Shown: piece by piece, positions 47,703 through 56,341 of the stretch
Numbering within the stretch: the stretch's first letter is position 1
How the letters are laid out: every line of letters starts with the position of its first letter
Assembly (NCBI RefSeq): GCF_000503215.1
Contig: NZ_AYTD01000011.1
Span: forward strand, 434,001 to 498,000
DNA: 64,000 bases
Reading direction: 5' to 3'
Origin: Pseudomonas canadensis
Lineage (GTDB): Bacteria > Pseudomonadota > Gammaproteobacteria > Pseudomonadales > Pseudomonadaceae
The notes under the pieces: generated by a model
Databases searched by the model: none
What the model saw: only the letters and a program-made list of their open reading frames with translations
What the model was told of the DNA's origin: nothing
Position numbers and translations under genes: made by a program

Positions 47703-49409
47703 ATGCAAGTTACCGAAGTCTCCATTGCCCAATTGCGCGCTGCGCTTGAATCCGGCCAGACCACGGCGGTTGAACTGGTCAAGGCCTACCTGGCGCGTAT
47801 CGAGGCCTATGACGGCCCGCAGACCGCCACCGCCTTGAACGCCGTGGTGGTGCGCAACCCCGACGCCCTGAAAGAAGCCGAGGCGTCCGATGCACGCCGG
47901 GCCAAAGGCGAAATCTTGGGGCCATTGGATGGCATTCCTTACACCGCCAAAGACAGCTACCTGGTCAAGGGCCTGACCGCCGCCTCCGGCAGCCCGGCGT
48001 TTGCCCGCCTGGTCGCCCAGCGTGATGCATTCACCATCGAACGCCTGCGCGGCGGCGGCGCCATCTGCCTGGGCAAGACCAACATGCCGCCGATGGCCAA
48101 TGGCGGCATGCAGCGTGGTGTGTATGGCCGGGCGGAAAGCCCGTATAACGCCGACTACCTGACGGCGCCGTTTGCCTCCGGTTCGTCCAACGGCGCCGGC
48201 ACCGCGACGGCGGCCAGTTTTGCCGCGTTTGGCGTGGCCGAAGAAACCTGGTCCAGCGGACGCGGCCCGGCGTCCAACAATGGCCTGTGCGCCTACACCC
48301 CGTCCCGTGGCGTGATTTCGGTGCGCGGCAACTGGCCGCTCACACCGACCATGGACGTGGTCGTGCCTTACGCCCGCACCATGGCCGACCTGTTGGAAGT
48401 GCTCGATGTGGTGGTGGCCGAAGACCCGGACACCCGTGGCGACCTGTGGCGTTTGCAGCCGTGGGTGCCGATCCCGAGCGTCGCCTCGGTGCGCCCGGCG
48501 TCCTACGCTGAACTGGCCGTGAGTTGCGAATCCCTCGCCGGCAAACGCTTTGGTGTGCCGCGCATGTACATCAACGCCGACCCTGACGCAGGCACCAGTG
48601 AAAAACCCGGCATCGGCGGTCCTACCGGGCAGAAGATCAACACCCGCGCCAGCGTGATGGACCTGTGGAACGACGCGCGCCAGGCGCTGGTTGCGGCCGG
48701 TGCCGAAGTCATCGACGTAGACTTCCCGCTGGTGTCCAACTGCGAAGGCGACCGCCCTGGCGCACCCACCGTGTTCACCCGTGGACTGGTCTCCAAGGAG
48801 TTCCTCCACGATGAACTGTGGGAACTGTCGGCCTGGGCCTTTGATGACTTCCTGCGTGCCAACAATGACCCGGCCCTCAACCGCCTGGCGGATGTGGACG
48901 GCCCGAAAATCTTCCCCCACGACCCCGGCACCCTGCCCAACCGTGAGGACGACCTGGCCGCGGGCATGGACGAATACGTGCGCATGGCCGAACGCGGCAT
49001 CACCCCGTGGAACGAGATCAGCACGGTCCCCGATGGCCTGCGCGGTTTGGAACAGACCCGCCGCATCGACCTGGAAGACTGGATGGACACGCTCGGTCTC
49101 GACGCCGTGTTGTTCCCGACCGTGGCTGACGTAGGCCCGGCGGATGCTGACGTGAATGAAGCGTCGGCTGACATCGCCTGGAGCAACGGCGTGTGGGTCG
49201 CCAACGGCAACCTCGCCATCCGCCACCTGGGCGTACCGACCGTCACAGTGCCGATGGGCGTGATGGCGGATATCGGCATGCCAGTGGGGCTGACGTTTGC
49301 CGGACGGGCATATGACGATTCGGCGTTGCTGCGGTTTGCTTCGGCGTACGAGTCAATCGGCAGCAAACGCCTGATTCCACCGCGCACACCCCCGCTGGCA
49401 ACTGACTAA
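47703..49409 (+). CDS. Amidase-signature family hydrolase
   Basis: A 568-aa amidase. The amidase-signature triad is seen: catalytic Lys in GIPYTAKDSYLVKG, cis-Ser in ASGSSNGAGTATAA, and the nucleophile region EETWSSGRGPASNNGLCAYT. The last is diverged from the usual DTGGS but keeps the Ser-Gly-Arg-x-Pro-A core, as in a subgroup of long amidases. There is no signal peptide, so it is probably cytoplasmic. The ATG at 47703 and a GTG at 47700 are adjacent; ATG is preferred. The substrate is unknown. A REP pair follows. Confidence 0.85.
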   Translation: MQVTEVSIAQLRAALESGQTTAVELVKAYLARIEAYDGPQTATALNAVVVRNPDALKEAEASDARRAKGEILGPLDGIPYTAKDSYLVKGLTAASGSPAFARLVAQRDAFTIERLRGGGAICLGKTNMPPMANGGMQRGVYGRAESPYNADYLTAPFASGSSNGAGTATAASFAAFGVAEETWSSGRGPASNNGLCAYTPSRGVISVRGNWPLTPTMDVVVPYARTMADLLEVLDVVVAEDPDTRGDLWRLQPWVPIPSVASVRPASYAELAVSCESLAGKRFGVPRMYINADPDAGTSEKPGIGGPTGQKINTRASVMDLWNDARQALVAAGAEVIDVDFPLVSNCEGDRPGAPTVFTRGLVSKEFLHDELWELSAWAFDDFLRANNDPALNRLADVDGPKIFPHDPGTLPNREDDLAAGMDEYVRMAERGITPWNEISTVPDGLRGLEQTRRIDLEDWMDTLGLDAVLFPTVADVGPADADVNEASADIAWSNGVWVANGNLAIRHLGVPTVTVPMGVMADIGMPVGLTFAGRAYDDSALLRFASAYESIGSKRLIPPRTPPLATD

Positions 49410-49416
49410 ACACCCT

Positions 49417-49510
49417 CCCTGTAGGAGCCGGCTTGCCGGCGATAGCGGTCTAACTGTGATGGTTGCGCAGCCTGGACCAACGCCATCGCCGGCAAGCCGG
49501 GTCCTACAGT
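49417..49510. repeat. REP pair (TAGGAGCCGGCTTGCCGGCG type)
   Basis: TGTAGGAGCCGGCTTGCCGG CGATAGCGG (49420-49448) is mirrored by CCATCGCCGGCAAGCCGGGT CCTACAG (49482-49508). The same family occurs at 57512 and 61618. It is distinct from the GTGAGCGGG family used in the first half of the window. Confidence 0.88.
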
Positions 49511-49526
49511 TGAATCGCGTGTCACA

Positions 49527-50000
49527 TCAAGCGCTGTGGGCGACGGCAATCATATCGATCTCCACTGCCGCCGACTTCGGCAGTTGCATCACCCCCACCG
49601 ACGTACGCGTATGCACCCCGGCGCTGCCAAGGATCTCGTGCAACAGATCCGAGGCGCCGTTGGCCACTTCACTCTGCTGGTCAAACTCCTCGGCACTGCG
49701 CACGTACACGGTGATGCGCAGGATTGCCTTGACCTGGTCCAGCGAACCCAAGGCCTGCTTCAGCAACCCCAGGCAGCGCAACGCGCTGATACCGGCGGCG
49801 ATTTGCGCCTGGGCCAAGGTCAAGGTGTCTCCGACCTTGCCCGGCAGCACGATGGCATCGCCGACCCGGGGAATCTGGCCGCTGATGTACAGGTGGTTGG
49901 CGTCCCGGACCAGTGGCGTGTAGTTGCCACCGACTTTGAATTCATCCAACTGATAGCCGAGGCGTTGCTGGGCGGCCTGGTATTTTTCGTCGGGTGTCAT
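49527..50000 (-). CDS. RidA (YjgF/YER057c/UK114) family protein
   Basis: A 157-aa RidA-fold protein, longer than classical ~128-aa RidA. PLVRDANHLYISGQIPR and the end RTSVGVMQLPKSAAVEIDMI show the family's conserved Arg before SVGV, in the position of RidA Arg105 used for enamine/imine deamination. The ATG at 50000 is preferred; it overlaps the DUF6434-like gene by 4 bp, giving a coupled pair. Confidence 0.9.
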   Translation of the reverse strand: MTPDEKYQAAQQRLGYQLDEFKVGGNYTPLVRDANHLYISGQIPRVGDAIVLPGKVGDTLTLAQAQIAAGISALRCLGLLKQALGSLDQVKAILRITVYVRSAEEFDQQSEVANGASDLLHEILGSAGVHTRTSVGVMQLPKSAAVEIDMIAVAHSA

Positions 50001-50215
50001 GGGCGTGAATCCTCGTTTCGGCGTTGCCACTCGTCCACCACGTCGCCCAGAGTCTTGGGCACCTCGTTGCGGATCCAGGCCATGAACGGCCGGTCGAATT
50101 TGAACCCTGGGCCGCAGTGTTCACGCATGAAGCGGCGCACGTTTTGAGTGTTTTTGTAGTGTGGGGTTACCGGAGTGGCGCGGGTGAGCATGTCGCTGTG
50201 CCAGTCAAAATCCAT
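49997..50215 (-). CDS. Small DUF6434-like protein
   Basis: A 72-aa soluble protein: MDFDWHSDMLTRATPVTPHY, NTQNVRRFMREHCGPGFKFD and RPFMAWIRNEVPKTLGDVVD. The pattern of FxW at the start, NVRRF in the middle and an end ...GDVVDEW matches DUF6434, often attached to SAP domains. Possible DNA-related role by that association only. It is first in a two-gene unit with RidA (4-bp overlap). Confidence 0.72.
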   Translation of the reverse strand: MDFDWHSDMLTRATPVTPHYKNTQNVRRFMREHCGPGFKFDRPFMAWIRNEVPKTLGDVVDEWQRRNEDSRP

Positions 50216-50462
50216 TTTGTCTCTCGGGCAGTGTCAGGTTTCGGCAGTAACATAGCGATGTGCTACTTGCACAGGAAGCGAGGCATAATTAGATCGACGT
50301 GTTGAGACATCGTATAAGTTTGCGTGTGTTTTATAACGCCTTAAGGCCTAATCTATTCAACATATTTCGAAATTTCACTTTCCTTCCCCACCCGAAATAT
50401 TGCATGGTTGTACGACGACTTAAGCTGTCGTGCCAGCCCCCAACAACAATAAGGAAACACCC

Positions 50463-50894
50463 ATGCAAAACGTCAAAGTGCTGATCGGATTTCTGTGCCT
50501 GTTCACCGGTTATGTCGCAGCCGCGCCTGCCCCTGCCGAAAAGGATGTGGCACAAGCGGTCGACCAACTGACCCAAGCCATGCTGCACCTGGACCTCAAG
50601 CAACTTCACGCGTTGACGGCCGACAAACTCACCTACGGCCACTCCAGCGGCAAGGTGCAGAACAAAGACCAATTCATCGCTGACCTGGAAACCCATACCA
50701 GCGCCTTCAAGACCCTGGAAATGCAGAACCAGACCATCACCCTGCAAGGCGACACCGCGCTGGTACGCAACCACTTCCATGCCCTGGCCGTGAACAGCGG
50801 CGTTGAAGTGCCTACCGACATCGACAACTTCCAGGTCTGGCAGAAACAGAAAGGCAAATGGTTGCTGATCGGGCGTCAGGCTTACAAGTACTGA
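50463..50894 (+). CDS. Secreted NTF2-like (DUF4440-type) protein
   Basis: A 143-aa protein with a signal peptide (MQNVKVLIGFLCLFTGYVAA-APA) and an NTF2/SnoaL-like alpha+beta cone: VAQAVDQLTQAMLHLDLKQL, HALTADKLTYGHSSGKVQNK, DNFQVWQKQKGKWLLIGRQA. The YGHSSG loop is typical of DUF4440 members, which often bind small ligands. The ATG at 50463 with AATAAGGAAAC upstream is preferred over the frame to 50430. The 247-bp gap before it is AT-rich but holds no recognised element. Confidence 0.82.
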   Translation: MQNVKVLIGFLCLFTGYVAAAPAPAEKDVAQAVDQLTQAMLHLDLKQLHALTADKLTYGHSSGKVQNKDQFIADLETHTSAFKTLEMQNQTITLQGDTALVRNHFHALAVNSGVEVPTDIDNFQVWQKQKGKWLLIGRQAYKY

Positions 50895-50922
50895 TGTCCA
50901 GCGGTGAGCCGCCGAAACCGGC

Positions 50923-52248
50923 TCACCACGCCACCACCTTGCGCACCTTGAGCAACGCTTCGCGCAGTGCCGACATCGGCACCGAACCCAAGGCCAACCG
51001 CAACGCGTGCGGGACATGTCCCGAGACGGCAAACGGCTCGGCGGTGGACACTGAAATATTGTCGCGCTGCAAGGTCATGGCGACCTGATCGGCCCGGGCG
51101 TCTTCCGCCAACGGCAGCCATAGAAAATACGACGAGGGATGGCTGATGGTGGTCAGCCCTTTGAACACCTGAGCGGCCAAAGCCTGGCGTGCCTGGGCGT
51201 CCTCGCGCTTTTGCGCCTCAAGCTGTGCCACGGTGCCATCCTCCAGCCATGCCACCGCCATGGCGCTCATCACGCCGGGTACATTCCAGGTGGTGGCCAT
51301 GAGGGTGCGCTCCAGCGTCTTTACCCATTCCATCGGCGCCGCGACAAACCCCACGCGTAGGCCCGTCGCCACACTTTTTGACAGCCCACCCACATACACC
51401 GTGCGTTCCGGCGCCAGCGTCGCCACCGGGGGCGGTGGGTCTTCAGCGAGGAACGCGTAGGCCGCGTCTTCGATGATCATCAGATTGTGCTGACGGGCGA
51501 TGGACACCAGCCGTTCGCGTTGGGCCAGATCCATCACCCAACCGAGGGGATTGTGCAGGGTCGGCATGCTGTATACGGCGCGCACCGGGCGCTTGCGACA
51601 CAGGTTTTGCAAGGCTTCCAGGTCCGGGCCGGTCGGCGTCACCGGGATCGCTACAATTTCCAGGTGCAGGGTTTCGGCCAGTACCTTGAAGCCCGAATAG
51701 GTCAACGCATCGACCGCAATCACATCACCGGGTTTGAGCAACGCCATCATCGTTACCGCCAAGCCATGTTGCGCGCCACTGACCAGCAGCACTTGGTCGG
51801 GCTCCACGGTAAGCCCACGGTTCAATAAGTGCCGCGCAAAGGCCGCGCGCTCATGCAGACGCCCGGCGTGGGGCTGGTAACGCAACAGCGCTTCAAGGTC
51901 GCCGGACAGCGCCAGTTGGCGCAATGCTGTGCGCAACAGGTCTGCCTGGCCCGGCAACGAGGGATAGTTGAAATTGAGGTCGAGCATGCCCGCCGTCACC
52001 GTCATCTGACCACTGCCCTGCCCGGGCGGCAACGAGATTTCGCGCACGAAGGTGCCACGCCCGGGTTCGCCGCTGACCAGGCCCATGGCCTCAAGCTCGG
52101 TGTACACGCGGCTGGCGGTGACCAGTGCCAGGCCATGCTCGGCGGCCAATTGACGATGCGTCGGCAGGCGCGTGCCAGGCGGCATTTGGCCGCTGCGGAT
52201 GGCTCCAGCAAAGGTGTCGACCAAGGACTTGTAGCGGGCGCGCGGCAT
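50923..52248 (-). CDS. MocR-type regulator (GntR helix-turn-helix fused to aminotransferase)
   Basis: A 441-aa MocR/PdxR-family protein. Residues ~4-72 are a GntR winged helix (LVDTFAGAIRSGQMPPGTRL, PTHRQLAAEHGLALVTASRV). The rest is an aspartate-aminotransferase fold (GAQHGLAVTMMALLKPGD, PTLHNPLGWVM, IIEDAAYAFLAED) with the Schiff-base Lys in YVGGLSKSVATGLRVGF. These bind PLP as cofactor/effector and regulate. It is divergent from an EamA transporter, its probable target, with the GACAAT palindrome at 52263-52280 between them. Confidence 0.9.
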   Translation of the reverse strand: MPRARYKSLVDTFAGAIRSGQMPPGTRLPTHRQLAAEHGLALVTASRVYTELEAMGLVSGEPGRGTFVREISLPPGQGSGQMTVTAGMLDLNFNYPSLPGQADLLRTALRQLALSGDLEALLRYQPHAGRLHERAAFARHLLNRGLTVEPDQVLLVSGAQHGLAVTMMALLKPGDVIAVDALTYSGFKVLAETLHLEIVAIPVTPTGPDLEALQNLCRKRPVRAVYSMPTLHNPLGWVMDLAQRERLVSIARQHNLMIIEDAAYAFLAEDPPPPVATLAPERTVYVGGLSKSVATGLRVGFVAAPMEWVKTLERTLMATTWNVPGVMSAMAVAWLEDGTVAQLEAQKREDAQARQALAAQVFKGLTTISHPSSYFLWLPLAEDARADQVAMTLQRDNISVSTAEPFAVSGHVPHALRLALGSVPMSALREALLKVRKVVAW

Positions 52249-52262
52249 TGGGATGTATCCAT

Positions 52263-52280
52263 GACAATTTTTTGATTGTC
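52263..52280. promoter_or_regulatory. Palindrome GACAAT-N6-ATTGTC between MocR and EamA genes
   Basis: Perfect 6-bp arms flank TTTTTG. It starts 15 bp from the MocR start and lies ~59 bp upstream of the EamA start, the position expected for a MocR operator controlling the divergent pair. Confidence 0.7.
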
Positions 52281-52338
52281 TTAATGCTCGCCCCTAGGAT
52301 GGCCTGAACGCAACCCCTCCTGCTTCGGGCACTCCCTC

Positions 52339-53229
52339 ATGGAACGTACATCCCCTCTCAACACCCTGGACACCAGTACCCAGGGCTGGATCAACGGTTT
52401 TATCGGCGTGGTGATTTTCAGCGGTTCATTACCTGCCACGCGATTGGCCGTGATGGAATTCGACCCAGTGTTTCTCACCACGGTCCGTGCCGCGATCGCC
52501 GCCGTCCTCGGCGTGTCTTTGCTGTGGCTATTCAAGGAAAAACGCCCCGCGCGCAATCAGTGGGTGCCGCTGGCGATTGTCGCCCTAGGCGTGGTGATTG
52601 GCTTCCCCTTGCTCACCGCCCTGGCGTTGCAATACGTGACCTCGGCCCACTCCATCGTATTCATCGGCCTGCTGCCCCTCGCCACCGCCGTGTTTGGCGT
52701 GTTGCGCGGCGGCGAGCGACCGCGGCCGGTGTTCTGGCTGTTCTCCGTGCTGGGCAGTGTGCTGGTGATGGGTTATGCCGTCGCCCAAGGCTTGAGCGCC
52801 GCACCGGCCGGCGATCTGCTGATGCTGCTGGCAGTGCTGGTGTGCGGCCTGGGTTACGCCGAAGGCGCCAAGCTGTCGCGCAGCCTGGGCGGTTGGCAGG
52901 TGATCTGCTGGGCGCTGGTGGTGTCGATGCCGGTGGTGGTGCCGTTGAGCCTGATGCTTGCGCCGTCGAGTTTCAGCGGCATCAGCCTGCCCGCCTGGTT
53001 GAGCCTGGCTTATGTGTCACTGTTCAGCATGCTGATCGGCTTTGTGTTCTGGTATCGCGGGCTGGCCCAGGGTGGCATTGCCGCCGTCGGCCAGTTGCAG
53101 TTGCTGCAACCATTTTTCGGCCTGGCGCTGGCGGCAGGCCTGCTGCATGAGCAGGTCAGCCTGGGCATGGTGCTGGTGACGGTCGCGGTGATCGGCTGCG
53201 TGGCCGGCGCAAAGAAGTTCGCGCGTTAA
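52339..53229 (+). CDS. EamA/DMT-superfamily transporter
   Basis: A 296-aa ten-helix permease with two EamA repeats: GFIGVVIFSGSLPATRLAVM, LTTVRAAIAAVLGVSLLWLF, YVTSAHSIVFIGLLPLATAV and a second set with SLAYVSLFSMLIGFVFWYRG and LLQPFFGLALAAGLLHEQV. These carry amino acids or other metabolites, usually outward. It is divergent from the MocR regulator and overlaps the convergent YceI gene by 4 bp. Confidence 0.9.
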   Translation: MERTSPLNTLDTSTQGWINGFIGVVIFSGSLPATRLAVMEFDPVFLTTVRAAIAAVLGVSLLWLFKEKRPARNQWVPLAIVALGVVIGFPLLTALALQYVTSAHSIVFIGLLPLATAVFGVLRGGERPRPVFWLFSVLGSVLVMGYAVAQGLSAAPAGDLLMLLAVLVCGLGYAEGAKLSRSLGGWQVICWALVVSMPVVVPLSLMLAPSSFSGISLPAWLSLAYVSLFSMLIGFVFWYRGLAQGGIAAVGQLQLLQPFFGLALAAGLLHEQVSLGMVLVTVAVIGCVAGAKKFAR

Positions 53230-53792
53230 CGCTGCGGCGCAACCATCTTGAACTTGATGTTGATGTCATTGGATACCACGCTGTTGCCGGCCCACTCACC
53301 CTCGCCGATCTTGAAGTCGCCACGTTTGAGGACGAACTCACCGTCGAACACGCCAATGCCGCTCTGCTCCTTGAGCACCACGTCCACGTCCACCGGGCGC
53401 GTGGTGCCCTTGATGGTCAGATTGCCGCTGATCGTGTAGCGGTTGTCGCCCAAGGCTTTGACGCCGGTGGATTCGTACACGCCCACCGGAAACGTCGCGG
53501 TATCAAACCAGGACGCGCGTTGCAGCTCGCCGTTGGCGTCCGGGCTGCCCGCGTCGATACTGGCCAGCTGGATCTTGAGCAAGGCATGCCCGGCCTCCGG
53601 TTTTTGCGTGTCGAAGGTCAAGGCGCCTTCAAACTCGCTGAACGTGCCATACACCCGCTGCCCCAATTGCTTGTAGGTGAAGCTGATCTGGCTGGCGGTG
53701 CGGTTGACGTCCTTGTACTCCACCGCCTGGGCGCTGGCACCATAAGCAAGGATCAAGGCCAGTACGGCGACCGGGGACATAAGACGTTTCAT
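53226..53792 (-). CDS. Periplasmic YceI-family protein
   Basis: A 188-aa YceI lipocalin-like protein with a signal peptide (MKRLMSPVAVLALILAYGAS-AQA). DVNRTASQISFTYKQLGQRV, YGTFSEFEGALTFDTQKPEA, SWFDTATFPVGVYESTGV, YTISGNLTIKGTTRPVDVDV and GEWAGNSVVSNDINIKFKM follow the family beta-barrel, which binds isoprenoid-like lipids. The ATG at 53792 is chosen because it starts at the signal peptide; the frame above it is leader. It overlaps the EamA gene by 4 bp. Confidence 0.92.
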   Translation of the reverse strand: MKRLMSPVAVLALILAYGASAQAVEYKDVNRTASQISFTYKQLGQRVYGTFSEFEGALTFDTQKPEAGHALLKIQLASIDAGSPDANGELQRASWFDTATFPVGVYESTGVKALGDNRYTISGNLTIKGTTRPVDVDVVLKEQSGIGVFDGEFVLKRGDFKIGEGEWAGNSVVSNDINIKFKMVAPQR

Positions 53793-53915
53793 GCAACGCT
53801 CCGCTAGAGGTAAGGACACAGGTACTGAGCTAACACGCCACACCAGGGATTTATTCCCATCCGGCGCCTGTCCTGCTAAACAGAGTAGTCGCACACGCAC
53901 ATATAAGGACTCTGC

Positions 53916-54410
53916 ATGCACCCCCCTTCACTCCAGGACATTACCGCGCCGGAAGGCATCTGCTACGGCTGCGGCGGCAGCAACCCCCATGGCCTGCATA
54001 TCAAGAGCCGCTGGGACGCGGACGGCATCCACCTCGTCGCCGAGCACCTGCCCGAAGCCCACTACAGCGGCTGGCCCGACCTGGTCTACGGCGGCCTGAT
54101 CGCCATGCTGGTGGACTGCCACTCCAACTGGACCGCCATGGCCTACCACTACCGCGCCGAAGGGCGCGAACCCGGCAGTCTGCCGCGCATCGACTGCGTC
54201 ACCGGCAACCTGGGGATCAAATTCATCAAGCCGACGCCCATGGGCATCACCCTCACCCTGCGCGCGCGGGTCGACGGTGACGTGGGACGCAAGACCCGCG
54301 TGATCTGCGAGGTGTACGCCGGTGACGTACTGACCGCCATCGGCGATTCGATCTTCGTGCGCGTCGACACCGGTCAATTGGCCGCCGTCGCCCATGGTCG
54401 CGAGGGCTGA
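53916..54410 (+). CDS. PaaI-family thioesterase (hotdog fold)
   Basis: A 164-aa hotdog thioesterase-like protein: CYGCGGSNPHGLHIKSRWDA carries a two-Cys CxxC entry typical of one hotdog subgroup, YSGWPDLVYGGLIAMLVDCH is the family H-G-G-like helix with Asp as the possible acid, and RVDGDVGRKTRVICEVYAGD is the last strand pair. It probably hydrolyses an acyl-CoA; the substrate is unknown. The ATG at 53916 follows ATAAGGAC. It precedes the dienelactone hydrolase gene by 43 bp, so they may form an operon. Confidence 0.85.
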   Translation: MHPPSLQDITAPEGICYGCGGSNPHGLHIKSRWDADGIHLVAEHLPEAHYSGWPDLVYGGLIAMLVDCHSNWTAMAYHYRAEGREPGSLPRIDCVTGNLGIKFIKPTPMGITLTLRARVDGDVGRKTRVICEVYAGDVLTAIGDSIFVRVDTGQLAAVAHGREG

Positions 54411-54453
54411 TCCTGGGCTACATTGACCGCCACCGCTAATCGAGGATGCACCG

Positions 54454-55341
54454 ATGACTCGTCTGACCGCGAAAGACTTTGCCCCCGAACTGCTGGAACT
54501 CTACGACGGCTATGCCCACGGCAAGATCAACCGCCGCGAATTCCTCGACCGCGCTGCGCTGTTCACCTTTGGCGGCCTCACCGCTTCGGCCTTGCTGGCG
54601 GCCCTGAGCCCCAACTACGCGCTGGCCGAACAAGTGAAATTCACCGACCCGGACATCGTCGCCGACTACATCACCTACCCCTCGCCCAAAGGCAACGGCA
54701 CGGTGCGCGGCTATCTGGTGCGCCCAGCCAAAGCCACGGGCAAGCTGCCAGCGGTGGTGGTGGTCCACGAAAACCGCGGCCTCAACCCCTACATCGAAGA
54801 CGTCGCCCGGCGCCTGGCCAAGGCCGGCTTCATCGCCCTGGCCCCGGATGGCCTGACCTCGGTGGGCGGTTACCCCGGCAACGATGAAAAAGGCGTGGCC
54901 CTGCAACAGACCGTCGACCCGACCAAGCTGATGAACGACTTCTTCGCCGCCATCGAATGGCTGATGCAACACGACAGCAGCACGGGCAAGGTCGGGATTA
55001 CCGGCTTCTGTTATGGCGGCGGCGTGACCAACGCGGCAGCGGTGGCCTACCCGGAACTAGGTGCGGCCGTGTCGTTTTATGGGCGCCAGCCGCAAGCCAA
55101 GGACGTGCCACGGATCAAGGCGCCGATCATGTTGCATTTCGGTGAGCTGGATACGCGGATCAACGAGGGTTGGCCGGCGTATGAGCAGGCGCTCAAGGCC
55201 GCCGGCACCACGTATGAGGCGTATATCTACAAGGGCGCCAACCACGGCTTCCATAATGATTCGACGCCACGCTATGACGAGGCGGCGGCGAATCTGGCGT
55301 GGGAAAGAACGTTGGGTTGGTTCAACAAGTACCTGGTTTAA
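54454..55341 (+). CDS. Dienelactone hydrolase-family protein (YghX-like)
   Basis: A 295-aa alpha/beta hydrolase. The N-terminus has a twin-arginine-like element ([20 protein letters not shown]) after ~28 residues, as in YghX, so Tat export is possible. The DLH core has the nucleophile Cys in [14 protein letters not shown], Asp in [11 protein letters not shown] and His in [12 protein letters not shown], matching the Cys-Asp-His triad. Its last 4 bp overlap the convergent ampR. Confidence 0.9.
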   Translation: MTRLTAKDFAPELLELYDGYAHGKINRREFLDRAALFTFGGLTASALLAALSPNYALAEQVKFTDPDIVADYITYPSPKGNGTVRGYLVRPAKATGKLPAVVVVHENRGLNPYIEDVARRLAKAGFIALAPDGLTSVGGYPGNDEKGVALQQTVDPTKLMNDFFAAIEWLMQHDSSTGKVGITGFCYGGGVTNAAAVAYPELGAAVSFYGRQPQAKDVPRIKAPIMLHFGELDTRINEGWPAYEQALKAAGTTYEAYIYKGANHGFHNDSTPRYDEAAANLAWERTLGWFNKYLV

Positions 55342-56213
55342 GCGTTTACGCTTTCACACATCCACCTTTTAAACGCCAGCATCGCTGGCGTTTCAGCGCG
55401 CGACTGCAAACGCGTCAACCAATAGCTGCCCGTGCTAATGCCGACGTCGAAGGGCTGGCGGATCACGTCGCTCTCCAGTTGCCGCGAAAACATCATCGCC
55501 GGCGCCAGTGCCACTCCGATGCCTTGCAAGGCGGCTTCCATCATCGCCAACGAAGAATCGAACACGATGCTGCGCGGCACTAAAGTATCAGCGGGTAGAC
55601 CGGCGGCCTGAAACCACAGGTTCCATTCATCGGTGCGATAGGAGCGCAGCAAGGTGTGTTTGAGCAAGTCTTCCGGTGCGTGCAGTTGCTCGGCCAATGG
55701 CGGCACGCAAAGTACGGTGAGAGGCGCTGCCAGTAGCTCACAGGCGTCGGTGCCGTGCCAGGCACCCGCGCCGAAGCGGATCGCATAATCCAGGCCTTCG
55801 GCCGCCACGTCGACACGGTTGTTGTGGGTGGACAGGCGCAGGTCGATAAACGGGTAACGCGCCTGAAACTCGGGCAGCCGTGGCAGCAACCAGCCCACAG
55901 CAAAGGTGCCGACCGCGCCCACCGTGAGCACTTCGCGGTAATGCCCGCCTTCGAATTGGCTCAAGGTCTGGGCGATGCGGTCAAACGAGTCGCGCACCAC
56001 CGGCAACAGGGTTTCGCCTTCGCTGGTGAGCATCAGGCCACGGGGCAGGCGCTTGAACAAGGTCACGTTCAACTGCGTTTCCAGGCTTTTGACTTGATGG
56101 CTGACCGCCGCCTGGGTCACGCATAACTCGATGGCGGCGCGGGTAAAACTCAAATGCCGGGCCGAGGCTTCAAAGGCACGCAAGGCATTGAGGGGAAGAT
56201 GGGAGCGCAGCAT
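55338..56213 (-). CDS. ampR: LysR-family regulator AmpR
   Basis: A 291-aa LysR regulator, divergent from the class C beta-lactamase. The helix-turn-helix [40 protein letters not shown] is as in AmpR. The sensor half ([50 protein letters not shown]) matches the muropeptide-binding domain. It should repress ampC with UDP-MurNAc-pentapeptide bound and activate it with anhydro-muropeptides during cell-wall damage. The ATG at 56213 gives the usual [11 protein letters not shown] start. Confidence 0.95.
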   Translation of the reverse strand: MLRSHLPLNALRAFEASARHLSFTRAAIELCVTQAAVSHQVKSLETQLNVTLFKRLPRGLMLTSEGETLLPVVRDSFDRIAQTLSQFEGGHYREVLTVGAVGTFAVGWLLPRLPEFQARYPFIDLRLSTHNNRVDVAAEGLDYAIRFGAGAWHGTDACELLAAPLTVLCVPPLAEQLHAPEDLLKHTLLRSYRTDEWNLWFQAAGLPADTLVPRSIVFDSSLAMMEAALQGIGVALAPAMMFSRQLESDVIRQPFDVGISTGSYWLTRLQSRAETPAMLAFKRWMCESVNA

Positions 56214-56341
56214 GCTTGACCCCAATTAATCTAATGGCAGGTGCGAGATATCATCGTTTGCCCAACGCCCGCGAACTGCCTACATTGGCCACGCCCGCGC
56301 AGGCTCTTCATTCAATCGATCACTCTCATGGAAGCGATATC
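56214..56341. promoter_or_regulatory. ampR-ampC divergent control region
   Basis: The 128-bp gap between the two starts must hold both promoters and the AmpR site. TTAATCTAATGG and GAGATATCATCG stretches near 56225-56255 have the T-N11-A form of LysR sites, but I cannot pin the exact operator. The overall spacing is like that in other ampR-ampC pairs. Confidence 0.55.

Noticed and set aside
47616..49226. Open frame of 536 codons opposite the amidase gene
   Set aside because: Shadow of the amidase coding strand, low-complexity His/Gly/Arg-rich sequence.
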